Positions 21,063 through 33,390 of a stretch of 64,000 nucleotides of DNA are shown here, piece after piece. How positions within the stretch are numbered: the first letter of the stretch is position 1; the number at the start of each line of letters is the position of its first letter. Below the pieces are notes generated by a model that was not told the origin of the DNA, made no database searches, and was given only the letters and a program-made list of their open reading frames with translations. Both the position numbers and the translations under genes were made by a program. Source of the DNA: Durusdinium trenchii (taxonomy: Eukaryota > Sar > Dinophyceae > Suessiales > Symbiodiniaceae); the NCBI GenBank assembly GCA_963970005.1, contig CAXAMN010003558.1:630275-694274 (forward strand), in the 5' to 3' direction.

Positions 21063-21994
21063 TTGGCATGTGGAAAACACATGTGATGTGTTTGCTATAG
21101 TTACCGTGTTTTTCCACATCCCCCGATACCATCCCCGATATTCCCCGATAACGTTCGACCCCCGTGATCAACCCCCCTCCAAAATAGAGCAATTCTTCCA
21201 ATATCAAGCGCCACTAGACCTTATTAAGCCTTACTACCATAAGGCTTATTAGTACTTAGAATAGCTCCAAACAAAACGTTGTTTTTACCTTGACGCAGTA
21301 AATTAAGCTATTTTAGAGGGCTTTGCATTTCCACACAAATTTGTCATTGACTGTTTTGACCTGTTGCCTACGGAATTGCTGATCTGCAATATCTACCATT
21401 CAATGTGATTGGATTGATGATGGATCAGCCATTTTTGCGGGTCGTTGACATGCCATGAATCTGCATCCAAAGCATATTGCATTGGTGGAAGCACAAAAAC
21501 CGCTGGAACACGTTTTTCTGCACAGGCGCAGGTCCGTAGACTACCCCCCATGAAGAATGAGGTGAAAATAGGCCTTAATAAGGCTAATTAAGGCCTTATG
21601 AGGCCTTGTTAAGCCTCAATAAGGCTAATTTTTTGGCACTGTGTGCGAACCCCAAAATAGCGGATGTAGCTGATGCAATTGAACGAGATCACCAACAATG
21701 ACAAGTGAAGCATTCCATCTTGGTGCAAATGTAAACGGTACTAGTTGTGCAGTGCGCTCAATTTGAGGCAAAGCTGCTCAAGGGGTGTGTTTTCAAAAAT
21801 ATCAATTATACATCTTGAGCTTTGACACTGCGATCATAATTCAAACACTTCCTTGCACACGCTTTGCATCAATAGCAAGCAAGTCACAGAATTGTTCACC
21901 ATTCGGGCAGCCATGTTTATGTTTGTTTTTTTCGGTGGGTGGAGAGGGGGCTTGTTTGTTACCGGTGATGCAAGGTCCTCTCTGCTCTCAGATT

Positions 21995-22110
21995 AGGAGC
22001 AAGGACGCTACGATCGGGGCTCCTGGCCTTACTACGAACGGAGCAATGGGCATCGTTACGAACGGAGCAACGAACGGGCATCGCGACTCGAACGGAGCGA
22101 TCGGACGCTT
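21995..22110. repeat. Copy of the dispersed GTAGC/CCAGGAGC family
   Basis: GCAAGGACGCTACGATCGGG, GGCTCCTGGCCTTACTACGA and repeated ACGAACGGAGCAA words match the copies at 27.6 and 52.7 kb, in opposite orientation to some. A minus-strand reading VAGVRRLIEETMGGK after GGTCTCAG| (22152) abuts it and may be a small exon. Confidence 0.65.
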
Positions 22111-22382
22111 CCCTCCCATCGTCTCCTCGATCAAGCGGCGCACGCCGGCGACCTGAGACCGGGATCAGTACATCATGGAACCTGATCTGACCAAGTGTAG
22201 ACGTCATGATCTTCCAAATAAAATCGTACTGTATATAGTAAACTATATCATTTATATATTTATAATATATAACAATATAAAATATTACTAATATGGTCTA
22301 TAACAAGGTGAATCTTGCTCAAAGGTGTATGCGGAGGTCATCTCCAAGTTCGACCAGGCCTGACCTGCCGTACCAATCTCAC

Positions 22383-22479
22383 ACATCCCACGGGTTTCTG
22401 TCGGTGTTCTCCCTCGAGCGCCCAGCGTTCAGCTCCAAGTTGGGAATCTTCCAGGGTTTCACCTGGTGACCATGTGAGC
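22383..22479 (-). CDS. Exon (32 codons), unidentified
   Basis: A 97-bp exon after CATGGTAG| with donor GGATGT|GTGAGATT. It starts with the last base of a codon and ends in phase 0. It reads LTWSPGETLEDSQLGAERWA and LEGEHRQKPVGC, acidic then basic. No family is recognised. Confidence 0.63.
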
Positions 22480-22884
22480 CTACCATGAGAAGTATCATGA
22501 AGTATATAAAAGGTGTTCAACCCGCCAATGTTGGCCCCATCCTGACATGAAATCTGGAAGGAAGTTGGCCCACTTCAGGCGACACATACTCCAACAATGT
22601 GACCTTTGCTGTTCATGTGCAGTGATCATGAAGATCTGTGTTGTCCTTATCCAGTTTTTGATCAGTTTACTAAAACTGGATGTTGACAAGCAGTGGCGTT
22701 CGTTTTTGCGGTGTGGTGTTTCTCTGGTTGTTAGCCATGGGTCATGGGGACCATCTAGCTTGCATCGCCGAAACGGTCACTGACCGGAGGATCGGCTGTG
22801 GGGCACGGGATCCCAATGGACCATGAACCAACGACTCCTGGCCAAACGAACCGAAAAACCGAGCGTTCGCGGACGCGAACGGAA

Positions 22885-22969
22885 CTAAGAAGCTATCTTC
22901 ACGGGGCTCGTTGGCAACCAGGTCAACCAGCGGATTTGGAGCTCGTCACAGCGGTCTTCACAGGTCGAT
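22885..22969 (-). CDS. Possible small exon, unidentified
   Basis: After CCACCTAG| the frame reads STCEDRCDELQIRWLTWLPT, with a possible donor CCCC|GTGAAG before the stop. A plus-strand 117-codon frame (22798-23151) covers the same bases. I prefer the minus strand on composition only. Confidence 0.35.
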
Positions 22970-22999
22970 CTAGGTGGATCGGTCCTTGGTCGATCCGGG

Positions 23000-24790
23000 C
23001 CGATCCGACCGATCCGCCTTTGGGCCACTATAGTGGGCCACCACGACATCCTGCAAGACCTCAGCTTGCAGACGGTCACACCCGACCAGTCACGAGTAGA
23101 GGGAAATCATCTCTGGTCCATGTTTGGGTGTCATTGATCTTCAGAAAATGATCATAGAATCTAGATGGGGAGACCAGTCCTACCAGTCGTCTGTCCCTGT
23201 GTAGACTTGTGGAGACCATACCCCACCAAGCCCAAAGGAACTGATGAATTTGAGGAATGTTGGCACAACAGAACGATCAACACGTGTAATAGTTCTAAAA
23301 CGTACAACAATAATAGTAGCATTGCTCAACAAAGTTACAGCAAAGGACATCCAAGAAAGGCTCACACAATGCATCCATATAAGATTCAACTCAACAAATG
23401 ATCATGCTGCACAATCTCTTGACAATCCCCCTTGGACGTCAAACTATGTCAAATGTTCAACTTTCAGATTCCTGGATCGTCCAACTTGCATGGACTCCAA
23501 CCAGTGTGTCACCCAACTTGTGATCTCAATTAAGAATGGGCTCAAGAATGGGCTCAATATGTAGACTGCAAGGAACGTCCCAAATCATCAAGGACCCATA
23601 CACCTGTCCCCTCCCGTTGCAGGCACTCTACCTTGAGTCAACAATGTCGTCTACCATCGCCGACCACCGCGCGGTCTGAACGCATGCAGGACACGTCAAT
23701 GTTGCGATGAGCCGTGCTCACCTCAGAGCGTTCGGAACGACCGTTTCTATATAAACGTATACAGAAATTTTAAAAGCATGGTAACAGCGCCTGTAAAGGC
23801 CGTGCGTTTGTGGCGTTGTTGGACCGAGAGTGTTGTTTGGGATGAGTGAAAGTGCGGAAAAGCTTGCTCGGAATGCGAACACTTTCGGATATATAAGTAT
23901 ATACACTGTTTTCCCGTATGACATTTGCGTTATCAAGTATGTTTGCAAGTACAAGTGACGTCAATAGATCAAGTGACATCCAAGCCATGAAAGCATGGCC
24001 CCCTAGGGGCAGGTCTTGCCACTCTGAGAATCTGAGCTACAAGTCGTACTGCATTCAAGCTCTATAACCTTGTGTTGGGCAGTGGCAGCCATACATGACC
24101 AACCATCAAACAATTTTTTTTCACAAAAAAGCGAACAAAACAGCAAATGAACATGCAAAGCAGCGCAATTTGCTTTGTTTTTGCTTTTGTTTTGTTTTCT
24201 GTTGCTTTTTTCCTGGTATCACTTCTGCACTTATGAGAACTTTTACTCGTCAGCAATATGTGCTGTACCTAGAAAAAACGAAAAAAACAAAAAAGCGAAA
24301 CAACTGCGAACATAAAGCGAACAAAATGCGAAAATACAGCGAACAAAAAAGAGTGAAAAAAAGCGACAAATACGCACAGCTACATTTTTTGCTTTTTTGT
24401 ATCTATGGCTGGCGTGCCCGACATAACTCTAACCATTTAACTGTTAAGTGAGGCAGCAGTCGATTGCATTGGATCCGGCTCAAGGAAAATCACTCGCCCC
24501 TCCATGCTATGCATATTTATGCGAGCGACGTGCAATTTGTGCAAATTGAGTTTCACCATGAGCCACATGGGCAGGGCCTGAAGTGTTTGTCCTTGCATTT
24601 CCACTGTTTCCACTTCACCTTACCGACTACAATCTTGAACTGAACTGCACTGAGCCCCAACACTGCTCTCCAAATCTGAGTCCAACAAAGCTAAACTTTA
24701 TTCATCTGTGCACCTCCTGCAGCATCGAACAAATCCCAAATATATGCAACACATGACCAAACGCAACTGAGCTTTGGGAGCTCGCAAAAG
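23000..24790. other. AT-rich stretch without a convincing gene
   Basis: Short frames only. The segment 24100-24390 is dominated by A-rich words (GCGAACAAAA, GCGAAAA) and by a T-rich stretch that is partly their reverse complement (TTTGCTTTTGTTTTG). Confidence 0.4.
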
Positions 24791-24804
24791 AAACACTGCC
24801 ATAC

Positions 24805-26003
24805 CTTCCAAGTCACATAGTCATCAGGAAGATTTGGTTGGTAATTGAACCTCAGGCAGTCTGCCAAGCAAGGGAGTTTGAACATCCACCATGAATCATC
24901 TAGTTTGTCTGGCATGTTCTGCTGAGCAATTACACCCGGGAACTGACATGAATCTTTCTTTCTTACAAATCATCCACACGTCATGATCCAACATATTCCA
25001 CAAAAGAAAAGCAATCCCATCCCTCCCCACTTGTCCAGTCTGCCTGGGTGGCCCACCTGGCATGCAAATGTGTCCAGGCGCCCCATGCGAAGGTTCCATA
25101 GAAGCGACCCAAGTAGTCCTGCCTCGGGAGATGCTGGGATATACGGAGATCCAGACAGGGATGGTTTTGAAGAACATGTCTAAACTTTGAGTCCTGAATC
25201 ATCCTACTATACTAGCTAGTCACCTAGCTGGAGTTGTAGTGACTGGTGAGAGATCTTGAATAGGAACTGACCCTTGGAAGTTGACTGACTCTTGGAGTCT
25301 TGGAAGTGTTTCTTCCCACTGCTGATTTCAGAGCATGCTGCCAAAGCACTCGGGCCCAAAGGTCTTGATATGCTCAGGATGCCGAGGGTCCTCGACATGC
25401 GAGAAATGTGCCACCTTCCCAACCATCACAGCAGTCATAACAGATTTGATGAACAAAGTCTCATGACAATGCCCCCAACATATCAATCGGCAGCTGCATA
25501 ACACATATTGTATCCAATTACAGCAGGATCAACACAAACGACAAATTATGGAAGGTTGGTGCCAGTGGCGGTAAACTATGAGATAACGGAAACGGAGGTA
25601 ATTGTAGCAACAAAATACTTTGAACAAAGGCAGGAACTAAATATTGCAAAAATCCTAGAACAGGACGTTTCGACATCAGGCTTCTGTGGATGGCACATCA
25701 GCAGTTCCTTCCGAGAATCTTGGCCTCAACCCGGCCTGAACCCCGGCCTCTAGGCGCCCCTTCCAACTACCCTGCTCCACTCAGAAGACCGACACTCAAA
25801 AAGTCTCCTTCACTCACAGACTTGCGGGAGGGGTCTCCTCCACTCCAGGCAGGTCTTGCCAGACAGGAGACCCGAACCGGCGAATCGCCATCTCTCCGCC
25901 CGGAACGGGCGTTTGGACGGCGAATTGGTGCCTGAATTTCACGGAGCATCCGGTGGTAGACGTCCATGTTGGGCTCCAAGAGCATGACCTTGGTGGAACC
26001 GGC
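24805..26003 (-). CDS. Three exons of a possible GT8-like glycosyltransferase
   Basis: Exon 1 (26003-25932, 24 codons) reads AGSTKVMLLEPNMDVYHRML and ends REIQ. It resembles the 'F-x-AG...vMvLePs..vy..ML' segment of glycogenin-type GT8 enzymes (family knowledge, from memory). Exon 2 (25118-25002, 39 codons) reads DYLGRFYGTFAWGAWTHLHA and ends DCFSF. Exon 3 (24918-24805, 38 codons) reads SWWMFKLPCLADCLRFNYQP and ends DDYVTWK before GTATGG, recalling the late 'W..LP..yNyqP' part of GT8. All boundaries are in phase 0. Exon 1 uses a GC donor (CAG|GCACCA). The DXD-bearing exon was not found. GT8 is tentative, but the exons are well supported. Confidence 0.6.
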
Positions 26004-27185
26004 CTCAAAGCCCAAAGAACGGGCCAGCAAAGTGGTCAGGGTTGTGTTTTGGGGTTGTTTGATTTTTCTCCGTCAGCACAAGCATAAGGCCAAATCGATC
26101 TGCACCTGTTTCAGCAAAACAGAATGACACTGAATGAAGGTCTCGGCAACTTGAGGGATGGACGAACGACACAAACGGTGTGAAAACTAGACCGTGAGTT
26201 TAAATTGATATGAAAACCAAGAAAATGCTCAATTGATATTTTGATATTGTCTATGATTGGTACGTGCAATCTCCACCAATGGTAATCCATTATAATCCTT
26301 ATATAGAGCTCAACATGCAGGAGAGTCCAAGGCCAATCGTCTATGATTCAATGATGGAGATTTATCGCATTCCAGAGACCCAAAGACCGAAACCGGACCG
26401 CTGTTTGGACATCGGGTCCAGAATCATCGCTGACTTTGATCTGACCAAACGCTAAAGTTGCCATGAGCTTCTCAAGGTCACTCAGTGTCAAACACCTGCG
26501 TTGATGCCATACATGTCGTCCTTAGCGATCACACACTCATAGAGAGTCACGGTCCACGCAGGGTGGCTTTGGCTTCTTCGGGGTGATTGACATCGCCAAA
26601 GACATTTTTGGAACAGAAATCTGAAGTTAAACTCGTCCGTAGAACCTGGTGACTTGACTTAGGTGTTTCACATCTTCCATCAACCAACGAGCGAGTCGAG
26701 GAGTCGAGCAGAGCCGGGTATGGCTTTGAGGCTCCGGCTGCATGCCGGGTATAATAGTCCTTGTACCAGCGATTTCGGATTATCGTTTAGCGTGGTGAGT
26801 CCTGGACATCAACATATGTTTGGCAATGTTTGGACAAACAACAGTTTCAAAGGACGGAGGGGCCCTTCATTAATACCAATCTCCCCGATCTCACACTACA
26901 TCACGAGGTATAGCCGGCATAGCCAAATACTCTGCATGGAGTTGGCAGAGTGTCTGCTGGTTTGCAACCCCAAACACAGCGATGAACATTCGGCAAGTCT
27001 GAAATCTACTCACCATATTTGAGAAAACTATATACATGCATCACATCATACCATAATGCCCAGTTGTAGATATGGCGCGTCGATGCACAACATCTGGTCA
27101 GTCCAGAAAATCCTGGCCCCAAAACAGGATAAGTCAGCATCGCCTAGAAGAGTCCGACCTTCATTCATCAAATTACATGGAACAC

Positions 27186-27259
27186 CCCCTCAAATGCTCT
27201 GGACAGAAGCCCATCTTCCTCGGCAAAGAAGTCGCCGCCATGTTCCGGCTGCTCCCGGC
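27186..27259 (-). CDS. Small exon, unidentified
   Basis: After CTCATTTTTCCAG| the frame reads REQPEHGGDFFAEEDGLLSR and AFEG, ending in phase 0 at GGG|GTGTTC. The tract and acidic composition are convincing. The plus-strand frame over the same bases (KPIFLGKEVAAMFRLLPAW) has no matching donor and is probably a shadow. Confidence 0.58.
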
Positions 27260-27616
27260 CTGGAAAAATGAGATGGATCAAGAATGTGCTGAACGAAGCA
27301 CCTTTTAACATGATCCCTTTTTTGTCTAGTAGCGATGGCCTCCAACCTAATAGTAGCATGCGTCCGCAAAACAATCCTTGTATCGCCTGGGTACCACTTT
27401 CGCACGAAGAAATGGAATTCGTCCGGCATCAAGTAGCATGATAATCCCAGTCCACACAGCAGTGTAATGCCAAGCATTTGACAAGCACTCCAATCTTTCA
27501 CACAATCTCTGGTCTCCATAGCTTGTAGAATGGTGGGTGAATATCCCTCATCATCATTTGTCATCGATCATAGAAACATATAGAAACTATACTTGACTGC
27601 ACATTCAGCATCTCAA

Positions 27617-27722
27617 AGCCTAGTAGCGTCCTCTTGTTCCTAGTAGTAAGGCCAGGAGCGCCCCGTTCGTAGCGTCCTTGCTGCGAACTTAGCCTATGCC
27701 CTTTGCTCCTAGTAGCATCTCA
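27617..27722. repeat. Copy of the dispersed CTAGTAG/CCAGGAGC family
   Basis: Contains TTGTTCCTAGTAGTAAGGCC, AGGAGCGCCCCGTTCGTAGC and TGCTCCTAGTAGCATC. Confidence 0.8.
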
Positions 27723-28390
27723 AAGCCCTTCTCCCAAATCCCAAGCCCTCATCGACCGAGGCGGCGCCTGAAGATCTCTTCAGCGCCGCCGGGGCGCCTC
27801 GACCGAGCCGGACCGGCTGAATTCTTCCGCTCGGACCGGCGGCTAAGCACGGCCGAATCAGTGGATCAAGTGTGAACGTCGGATTTTGAATGGTCCACTG
27901 AATGGTTTCCGGTCCGTGTTTTCCGAACAAAAGCTGCACATCAAAGCTACTCCGCTACTCGGATGGCAGCTCGCTTCGGATGGCTGGGTAGCTGCACTTC
28001 TCGGGATCCTTTGGCTTCTCTGATCGACTCGTGGCTTCCACTCGACCCACTCGCGGACTGCTTGAAGTAGCACAATACATCACAATATCTGCTGTATGGC
28101 ACAGCCATAGTCTACGTGCCCAACGCATGATCCCGCTTCCCGATCTTCAGGAGTGTTTGAATTGTTTCTTGTTGAAGCACTGATGTTGCAAGGTGTCAAG
28201 GTATGGTTCTCCAATGACCTGATGGACCCGCGGATGATTCTGAGTTCTTAGATCCAGGCGCAAGTGGAAGAGCTCATCCAGGTTGCCACGAACCAGCATG
28301 TCTAGGTCCATCATAAGAACCTAAGGATACCCGAGCTGTTTCTAATGATGGAGCAGCCAGGCCGGTGGCCAGCCACAAAACATGACATAC

Positions 28391-28503
28391 TTGCATGACT
28401 TTGCTAATCTGTCCTCCTGAGACATTACAGTACCCTCTGGATCCCTCTGGTTGAATACCTTCGGAATGGCCATGCGTGCCAGGGTCCTGGGACAAGCCGT
28501 GGT
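28391..28503 (-). CDS. Exon (37 codons), unidentified
   Basis: The exon starts after CGGTATCAACAG| and ends before the consensus donor GTATGT. It reads TTACPRTLARMAIPKVFNQR and DPEGTVMSQEDRLAKSC, starting in phase 0 and ending two bases into a codon. It lies inside a longer 230-codon minus-strand frame that is in another phase and less convincing. Confidence 0.63.
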
Positions 28504-28763
28504 CTGTTGATACCGTGAAAACCACTGTGATTTCACGCCACCCCAAAACCTCGCTCTGGCGTCGCAATGCTGGCTGGAGAGATGCGCCACTTTTCGCGTC
28601 GTGAGGCGCGACGTCTTTGACTCGAAAAAGGGTGAAGTCCTGTGAAGTCATCACAAAATAGCAAAAAATCATCACTCCCAGGAACGGAGTGTCACGAACG
28701 AGGAATATCTTCTTGCCAAACAACAAAACCTTCAATATCAAGATCGCCAGTAAGTGACTCATG

Positions 28764-28944
28764 TCAAGAAGTCTGCATTTCAAGTGCTCTGCTCCCCAAA
28801 TGGAAATCAGCCCAAGCCACCGAAGCCTTCCGTCTGTGTGGCCATTCCCCAAACCACCCCAGTCTGGAGATGACCTTCGAGTACTCCGTGCAGGACAACG
28901 CCTGCAACTTGGTAAAGACATCCTCACCGGTGCTGGGCATATTT
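28764..28944 (-). CDS. Possible terminal exon or short ORF, unidentified
   Basis: The frame starts at an ATG (28942-28944) and ends in TGA at 28764. It reads MPSTGEDVFTKLQALSCTEY, SKVISRLGWFGEWPHRRKAS and ADFHLGSRALEMQTS. Codon use is strongly coding-like. An acceptor may lie at CTTTACCAAG|, so the ATG need not be the start. No donor precedes the stop, so this would be a 3' end, and the exon at 28391-28503 would belong to a different transcript. Confidence 0.5.
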
Positions 28945-29353
28945 GTGTCCCATCGCACCCTCCCAAATTGCGTCTTGCTTAAGCAACAACATGCAACAAC
29001 TATTCGGACACATGCGCACACTGTGTTGCCAACACAAGAGCACTTACTCCTTCTATGCAACACAGGAGCACTTAATCCTTCTATGAGTCCATGAGCCCCC
29101 TTTTAATGAGTTGTGACATCTTAAAAACAAAAAAAACGAGTCTCCTGGAAACGCGAGCCCTCGTGGTTCTTGTACATGGACTTGTCGCCATGGAGGTAGT
29201 CCACCTACCACGGTCGTCTACCGGATCAGGTGAACCGGGCGACGAGCCACAGGCTCGGCCAGCGGCAGCCCTTGGAGTGGTGGATCCGGGTGGAGGGAGT
29301 TGCATGGATGTAGACCTTGATCCAAAAAGAATCAAGCTGGAGGCCTTGAAAAC

Positions 29354-29486
29354 AGCTGGAGCCCGAAATCAGAATGATGGGCAATCTTCAGGGTTGGGAG
29401 CAAGGGCTCCATCTCGACAGTGTTGGGCGAAGATTTTGTCAACAACACATAGGCACCACTGCACGGGTGTGGCCAAGCCACACTAT
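29354..29486 (-). CDS. Exon, unidentified
   Basis: After ATGACTGAAG| the frame reads VAWPHPCSGAYVLLTKSSPN and TVEMEPLLPTLKIAHHSDFG, ending LQL before GTTTTC. Starts one base and ends two bases into a codon. A plus-strand 139-codon frame (29091-29510: VDLDPKRIKLEALKTAG) overlaps and is also protein-like. I favour minus because of splice sites and the general strand bias, but the strand is not certain. Confidence 0.48.
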
Positions 29487-30862
29487 CTTCAGTCATGCAG
29501 TGGCGGATAGTTTTTTTGCAAATCCTGACATATCCTGGAAGAGCTGCCTGCCGTCTTAGGGTCGGCCTCTTGCAGCTTCCAGTACTGCTGCAAAGCATCC
29601 AAGAAGGACTCGGGTACATCCTGCCGTCAATGAATGTCAATGAACATCCCAAAATGTGCTTGTTTTTTTCACTATGGTCTAGACGTCGGAATTGCCTCTC
29701 ATGCTTCATTGGTACCAAGCAGCTGTCTATTCAATTATTCATCTCAGCAACCAGGCATGAACTTCGCTCCATCTCCCATCCGCCCCTTCAACTTGAACAT
29801 CCAAGCCAGGTGCCAGACTTTGGTATGTAGCAGTAGCCTTTCTTCTTGACATCCTTTGTTCTGCAAAGACCAGCCTGCACCAGCATGACTTTTCGCCAGC
29901 AACTGCTCAGCCCAAAGTGTTTCTCACCACTTTCCGCACCAGTCATTGAACGCAAACCCGAAAAATAATGCGTCTGTCTTAAGAGGATTCCAATCAAACC
30001 CAAAGAACCACTAATTAGTAACATCATTAGATACTAGAAGACGTTTGCTCACCCTGTCAAACGATAAACCTCCAATCAATTGCCACAAAGCTAGAAGCCC
30101 ACTATCACGTATGGTCCAAACCCGTGGCTATGGGTCAGTTGCCCCTCGAGTGTCTACTACTTTTCAACTACCTTTTTGTTTGATGCCCTTTCTACTTCCT
30201 TTGTGTTTTGGTATATATATATATGTAATTGAAAGGGGGCCCACACATCCGAGTGCGGCGCCAAGCACTAAGGCTCCGAGGAAGTATTCCACCTGGAGAG
30301 TCTCGTGGAAAACACGTGGATCGGACCATGTCAAGTATATAGACAAGGCCCGTATACAAACCGTCATCCACTGCAGAGAATCGGTTCAAAGAATAAAATG
30401 TAGTGCAGAAAGGGCACTAAAAAGCATTGCTAGGGCAGGGTTGCATAGCAGTTGCGATGATGCACATGATTATTGTTCGTAAAGGCCTCGAGCAAACACA
30501 TTGAGAAAGTCGTACCAGTGTTGCGCCCAAACAACGTCCAAGCTGCCGCTTTTCACTTGGTGACAACACCAAACCCCCGACCTGGTCGCTGAAATCGATA
30601 CTGCTTTCGGGCCCATGAAATGCAACCACCAAAAGGCAACAAAAAATGAGAAATAACTGAAATAACAAATAATAGTACACGGCAAAAGTAGCTTCTCGCT
30701 ACTAATAATAAGACCACAAACCTCTGACTTCACTGGACCGAGGCAGACAAAGGACCGTGACATTTCTCTGAGACTGAGGCCCCATGTCCATAGAGTAGGG
30801 TGGCGTAAGCGAAGTGACCTTGCGAGAATGGCCACCCCCCAGCGATCTCAATACACCGTTAC

Positions 30863-31286
30863 TTTTGATAGTCTCTGACTCATCAACAGGAAATTGGGAA
30901 AATTTGGGAGAAGCGCCCAACCAACAGGTTGGCGGTCGATTTCCCACACTGCCTCTATTCGTAGGCTCTCAGGCTTTAGTAGGCTTTGCTTTTGGACAGG
31001 TTGATCTGCATCTGCATGCGTCCATGTTGATCCCACTTCAAGTCATCCTGCGTCCTCGGGATAAAACACACATATATATATATATAGTGGCATTATGCAA
31101 ACGCACGGAAGTTTTGCAGGCCTTCAGAGACTCCGTTGGCATGCACGGCAGGCATTTCTGTCGGCTGGCCATTCATCTGAGCTTGTCATGTGAACGAGGC
31201 GGACCCAAAACAGGCATTCGAGGGAGTTCGCCAAGAGGAACCATCGAGGCATTTGGGGAGATGATGAGAATTCACTCACTTCAAAA
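30863..31286 (-). CDS. Two exons, unidentified
   Basis: Exon 1 (31286 to about 31142) follows AATCCTCAG| and reads EVSEFSSSPQMPRWFLLANS, LECLFWVRLVHMTSSDEWPA and DRNAC. A donor TGCC|GTGCAT ends it one base into a codon. Exon 2 (about 31041-30863) starts after GACTTGAAG| with the two missing bases and reads GSTWTHADADQPVQKQSLLK, RIEAVWEIDRQPVGWALLPN and MSQRLSK before GTAACG. Phases agree. The product has no recognised domain. Confidence 0.66.
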
Positions 31287-31507
31287 CTGAGGATTTGTAC
31301 AAACATAAAACAAACATCTTACATCGAAGGTTGTTTGGACATATAGCAGTCGTTCACACTGTTCAAGAGAAACTAGCTATGCAAAGGCACGATCCTATGG
31401 ATTCTGATTCTAACTTCTCTCGATGACTTTGTTTTTTTCTAAAAGTTCACCTATGTGACAGCTCGGATAACAAAAGCCAATCCTTTGTCAAAAGATTACA
31501 ATCACAT

Positions 31508-31582
31508 AGACCATCCGAAGAGTGTCCAATGGAGGTCCTTAAGTAGTGTAGGGCAGCCCATTGGACACCCTTGGATGGTTCT
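31508..31582. repeat. Fold-back element, AGACCATCC family
   Basis: AGACCATCCGAAGAGTGTCC is matched in inverted form by GGACACCCTTGGATGGTTCT. The centre (CCAATGGAGGTCC...GTAGTGTAGGG) is shared with the copy at 36.4 kb. Confidence 0.82.
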
Positions 31583-32121
31583 GGATATGTATATATTATA
31601 TAATATATAGTTAACTATTATATTGTTATTATATATTTAATATACACCCTAGAAGTCCAAACTGTATTTTGACCGACTGAAGTAAAAGACATTCCTTTTC
31701 GGGTCACCTAGAGACCAGTCTTTTTATAGTCTTAGACTCCCAGGGTTATAGTACATAGACATGTTGGCTAGCTCACGACCTCCGGCCATTTGTGCACTCT
31801 AAGGCCCCAAGCCAACTCAGCAGAAACCTGGCAGAACCGGGTTAAAAAGACTCTGAACGTTGGGAAGATGATGCCGAACCTTCTAACTGAATGTTGGGTT
31901 TGATCCGATTTCTTATGATTGCCATCATGGCACTACCTGACCTCCTTAAATCGGTCTATAGCAACGATGGCACATATAAGATGTCCGTGTTCTGTGTTGT
32001 GTGTGCTTCTCAGCATTACATGTTACACCTTAGATCTGTTCCAAGAAGTGATGCTATGCTACCTCCCACGGACTTTCCCATCGGCACACGCCCGTTCGTT
32101 TTCACTCACCTCGAGCTTCAG

Positions 32122-32306
32122 TGGAAGGCGACAGTGCCTTGGAGCCGGGTCCACGCCGGGGGAGTGTGCTGAGGCCCGGCAGCGGACGAGGCTTCGTGTG
32201 CGAGGAGACCTGGTGGTTGGGTCGGTTTGGGCCGGATGGGCATCAACAGTTGGAGAAGTACAAGACCTGTGGGTGTTGTGACTGTTTGATACCATACCAG
32301 CTGCAG
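32122..32306 (+). CDS. Possible exon, strand uncertain
   Basis: The acceptor (TCGAGCTTCAG|) and donor (CTGCAG|GTAAAC) bound a plus-strand frame ending RFGPDGHQQLEKYKTCGCCD and CLIPYQLQ. The minus strand over the same bases has a perfect donor (CTCGAG|GTGAGT) and a frame ending APRHCRLPLKLE, but that frame is Arg/Ser/Pro-rich like a shadow. The plus-strand composition is better. The strand bias of the window argues the other way. Confidence 0.42.
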
Positions 32307-33390
32307 GTAAACTTGTTGCTCCATTGAGGGCCTGTTGAGAGATCCTATATCCAACATCATTGGCATGATTGGCAGAACCAGGGATAAGTGTCGTCTTTTT
32401 GAGGGAGAAGACGTGCAACTGTCGGTGCATGTCACTTTGCTCGGACCATGAGGTGGACTTTAAGAGTCCGTGCTCTGCATGTTTTGGGGCCCAGCACACT
32501 ACACACCCGAAGCTTTGACCAATGGTGGTGGTCTCTGCATGTCAAAACTCCGGCAAGTCGTCTGTGTGTAGGTCCTTGGTCTCCTGCACGCAGCTCGTAG
32601 ACACCTGCCATCTGCCATCTGCTTCGAAAAGAACGACGTACCAATTTCACAAATGCCCAATGAAGGTATCTAGAAGGATACTAATTGGGTCTACCGTCTA
32701 TCCCATTACCAGTAACAGGTTATTAAAGGCCTTTCTCCCAAATAGTGATGTTCTTGTTTACCGGTTGTTACAGGTAAGAAAGGACAAACCCAAGATGCCA
32801 ATAAGTCAAAGCCAATGATTCATGGGCCTTCAAGGGATTTGTTGAACTTCTATAGAATGGTTTTTCTCCTGAAGCCAGTTTCTGTCACTCTCGTCCTAAG
32901 TCTTGCTTTGACGACTCTCCCCAAACAATAAAACTCTTTCAGAAAACCATGTGGCATCGACCAGGAAGCCTTTTTCGAACTTATTTAATTCCAGATCCTG
33001 GATATGGGATGATAAAGGATTATAAAGGCGCCAGATCACAACATTCAAATGCAAAGAATATCAAAGAATCAACTGTCCAACAAATCCTGTGCTAAATATT
33101 TAGACAATGCACATACTATAGGAGAGAAACAAACAACTTCAAGGACCCTTACACTGCCTCACCATCTCACTTCCCCCATTCGCCTCGCTGTTCAAGCGTC
33201 CAGCCTGCGTTTCTGCGCAGAATCGCGGAAAACTTCTCTTCGAAAACATGAGAGTGATGCTATATGGACAAAAATGATGAAACATGTGTGGTGTTTATGC
33301 GCTGGCACTTGTGTCCTTTTTCTTTCCACAGAGTGATTTCTATGGAAAAATGACCGTCAGGATCTGCTCGAAAAACATGAGACCACCCAA

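Noticed and set aside
27072-27308. Plus-strand frame ending KEVAAMFRLLPAWKNEMD
   Set aside because: The minus strand shows a strong acceptor and the acidic exon REQPEHGGDFFAEEDGL, and the plus-strand frame lacks a matching donor.
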